This document shows positions 13,002 to 13,948 of a DNA stretch of 13,948 bases, piece after piece. Position 1 is the first letter of the stretch; each line of letters opens with the position of its first letter. The notes beneath the pieces are model-generated. The model was not told the origin of the DNA, ran no database searches, and was given only the letters and a program-made list of their open reading frames with translations. The stretch comes from an uncultured Dechloromonas sp. (GTDB lineage: Bacteria > Pseudomonadota > Gammaproteobacteria > Burkholderiales > Rhodocyclaceae). Position numbers and translations under genes: made by a program. The DNA lies in contig CALKUR010000126.1 of the NCBI GenBank assembly GCA_937996725.1, forward strand, positions 1 through 13,948, given 5' to 3'.

Positions 13002-13948
13002 ATGTCCGAAAACAACAAGAATGCCCCGCAAAACGATCAGGCCAAAGAAGCCCGTGCCACGCTGAATCTGGCGGACACCGCGTTTCCGATGCGCGGTGAT
13101 TTACCCAAGCGCGAGCCGGGCTGGATTGCCGATTGGCAGAAAAATGGGCTCTATCAAAAGATTCAGGAACATACGAAAGGGCGTCCACGCTTCGTGCTGC
13201 ACGATGGCCCGCCGTATGCCAACGGCGACATTCATATCGGTCATGCGGTCAACAAGATTCTGAAGGACATCATCGTCCGCTCGAAGGTGCTGGCCGGTTT
13301 TGATGCTCAGTACGTGCCGGGCTGGGATTGCCACGGCCTGCCGATTGAACACCAGATCGAAAAGCAGCACGGCCGTAATTTGCCGGCGGACGAAGTGCGC
13401 AAGCTTTGCCGGACCTACGCTGCCGAACAGGTGGCGCGCCAGAAGAGAGATTTCATCCGTCTCGGCGTGCTGGGCGATTGGGATAACCCGTACCTGACGA
13501 TGAACTTCAGTGCGGAAGCCAACGAGATTCGCGCGCTGGGCAAGATGTTGGCCGATGGTTACTTGTATCAGGGCCTGAAGCCCGTGAACTGGTGTCTGGA
13601 TTGCCGCTCGGCCCTAGCCGAAGCCGAAGTCGAGTACGAAGATAAGCACTCGCCGGCCATTGACGTGGCTTTCGAAGTTCATCCGAACCACGCTGCGACC
13701 GTGGCCAAGGCCTTTGGTCTGGACCATCTGGATGGCCCGGCTTTCGCCGTGATCTGGACGACCACGCCGTGGACGCTGGTGTCCAACACCGCCGTCGCCG
13801 TGCACCCGGACGTGACCTACGTCGTGGCCTCGAACGACACCGAGTCGCTCGTGGTCGCCGAGCCCCTGGCCGAGAAGGTGCTCGGCGAGGGCTGGCGACT
13901 GGGCCAGACCTTCAGCGGCCGCGAGCTGGAGCTGTGGCGCTACGCCCG
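13002..13948 (+). CDS. ileS: Isoleucyl-tRNA synthetase, N-terminal part, running off the window and apparently chimeric
   Basis: IleS charges tRNA-Ile and edits misactivated valine. The visible 315 residues start MSENNKNAPQ, then TLNLADTAFPMRGDLPKREPGWIADW (20-45) and the class I signature DGPPYANGDIHIGH (68-81, HIGH at 78-81), PGWDCHGLPIEHQIEK (106-121) and PVNWCLDCRSALAEAEVEYED (194-214), all of proteobacterial type. The editing domain begins near residue 215 and has its threonine-rich WTTTPWT at 252-258. KMSKS and the zinc-binding C-terminus lie beyond the edge. After WTTTPWT the protein reads LVSNTAVAVHPDVTYVVA, where proteobacterial enzymes read LPANxAxxxHP, and codon use changes sharply (see the next entry). 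Only the part up to about residue 250 should be trusted as this organism's gene. Confidence 0.93.
   Translation, partial: MSENNKNAPQNDQAKEARATLNLADTAFPMRGDLPKREPGWIADWQKNGLYQKIQEHTKGRPRFVLHDGPPYANGDIHIGHAVNKILKDIIVRSKVLAGFDAQYVPGWDCHGLPIEHQIEKQHGRNLPADEVRKLCRTYAAEQVARQKRDFIRLGVLGDWDNPYLTMNFSAEANEIRALGKMLADGYLYQGLKPVNWCLDCRSALAEAEVEYEDKHSPAIDVAFEVHPNHAATVAKAFGLDHLDGPAFAVIWTTTPWTLVSNTAVAVHPDVTYVVASNDTESLVVAEPLAEKVLGEGWRLGQTFSGRELELWRYA
13743..13948. other. segment of foreign composition at the right edge, probable chimeric join inside ileS
   Basis: From residue 248 of IleS to the edge, 67 of 68 full codons end in G or C (only one CGA) and 146 of 206 bases are G or C (71%). In the 80 codons just before, 56 end in G or C. 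The reading frame is unbroken. The encoded residues resemble actinobacterial IleS. The exact crossover cannot be placed within the conserved bases 13743-13775. Confidence 0.75.

Noticed and set aside
1..13948. CRISPR arrays, insertion sequences, tRNA/rRNA genes, phage or defence genes
   Set aside because: None seen on either strand; the window is tightly packed with housekeeping genes and has no gap above about 130 bases.

Overview
The window looks like ordinary housekeeping chromosome from a proteobacterium, most likely a betaproteobacterium. The evidence is gene content and order: a divergent hda/purM pair with a HAD phosphatase after hda, mutL followed by miaA, queG near a divergent tsaE-amiC pair, and ribF followed by ileS. 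MutL carries the endonuclease motif of MutH-independent systems, as expected for this group. The order or genus cannot be fixed from the sequence alone. No rRNA, tRNA, insertion sequence, prophage or CRISPR array was seen, and gene density is very high.

Layout. Bases 1-933 (minus strand) hold a HAD hydrolase cut by the window edge and, upstream of it, hda; the two overlap by one base. PurM (1046-2137, plus) diverges from hda and meets miaA stop-to-stop. MutL and miaA form a minus-strand operon (4874 to 2138). A divergent plus-strand operon of a DedA membrane protein, purN and an RsmB/NOP-type RNA methyltransferase fills 4957-7693. Next come an AhpD-like CxxC protein (minus, 7741-8088) and a divergent small membrane protein of the DUF2892/YgaP-like type with a cysteine-rich tail (plus, 8193-8435). 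The convergent queG and the WbuC-type cupin gene upstream of it occupy 8457-9978 (minus). The plus-strand series tsaE, amiC, ribF and ileS runs from 10110 off the right edge.

Function. Two purine synthesis steps (PurN, PurM), three RNA modification genes (MiaA, TsaE, QueG, all acting on anticodon-arm nucleosides of tRNA) and one rRNA or tRNA m5C methyltransferase sit with DNA replication control and repair (Hda, MutL), cell separation (AmiC), flavin cofactor synthesis (RibF) and isoleucyl-tRNA charging (IleS).

Most notable points. (1) The last 206 bases change abruptly in character. Within ileS, 67 of the last 68 codons end in G or C, against 56 of the 80 codons before, and the protein switches from a proteobacterial-looking to an actinobacterial-looking IleS exactly at the universally conserved WTTTPWT motif. 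This is most likely an assembly chimera at a conserved sequence; a recombinant gene is less likely. (2) Two convergent gene pairs place the plus-strand gene's rho-independent terminator inside the 3' coding end of the opposing gene (within miaA and within queG). (3) The small cysteine-rich membrane protein and its AhpD-like neighbour share a control region with a 7-bp inverted repeat around a perfect TATAAT. I found no convincing previously undescribed multi-gene system here.
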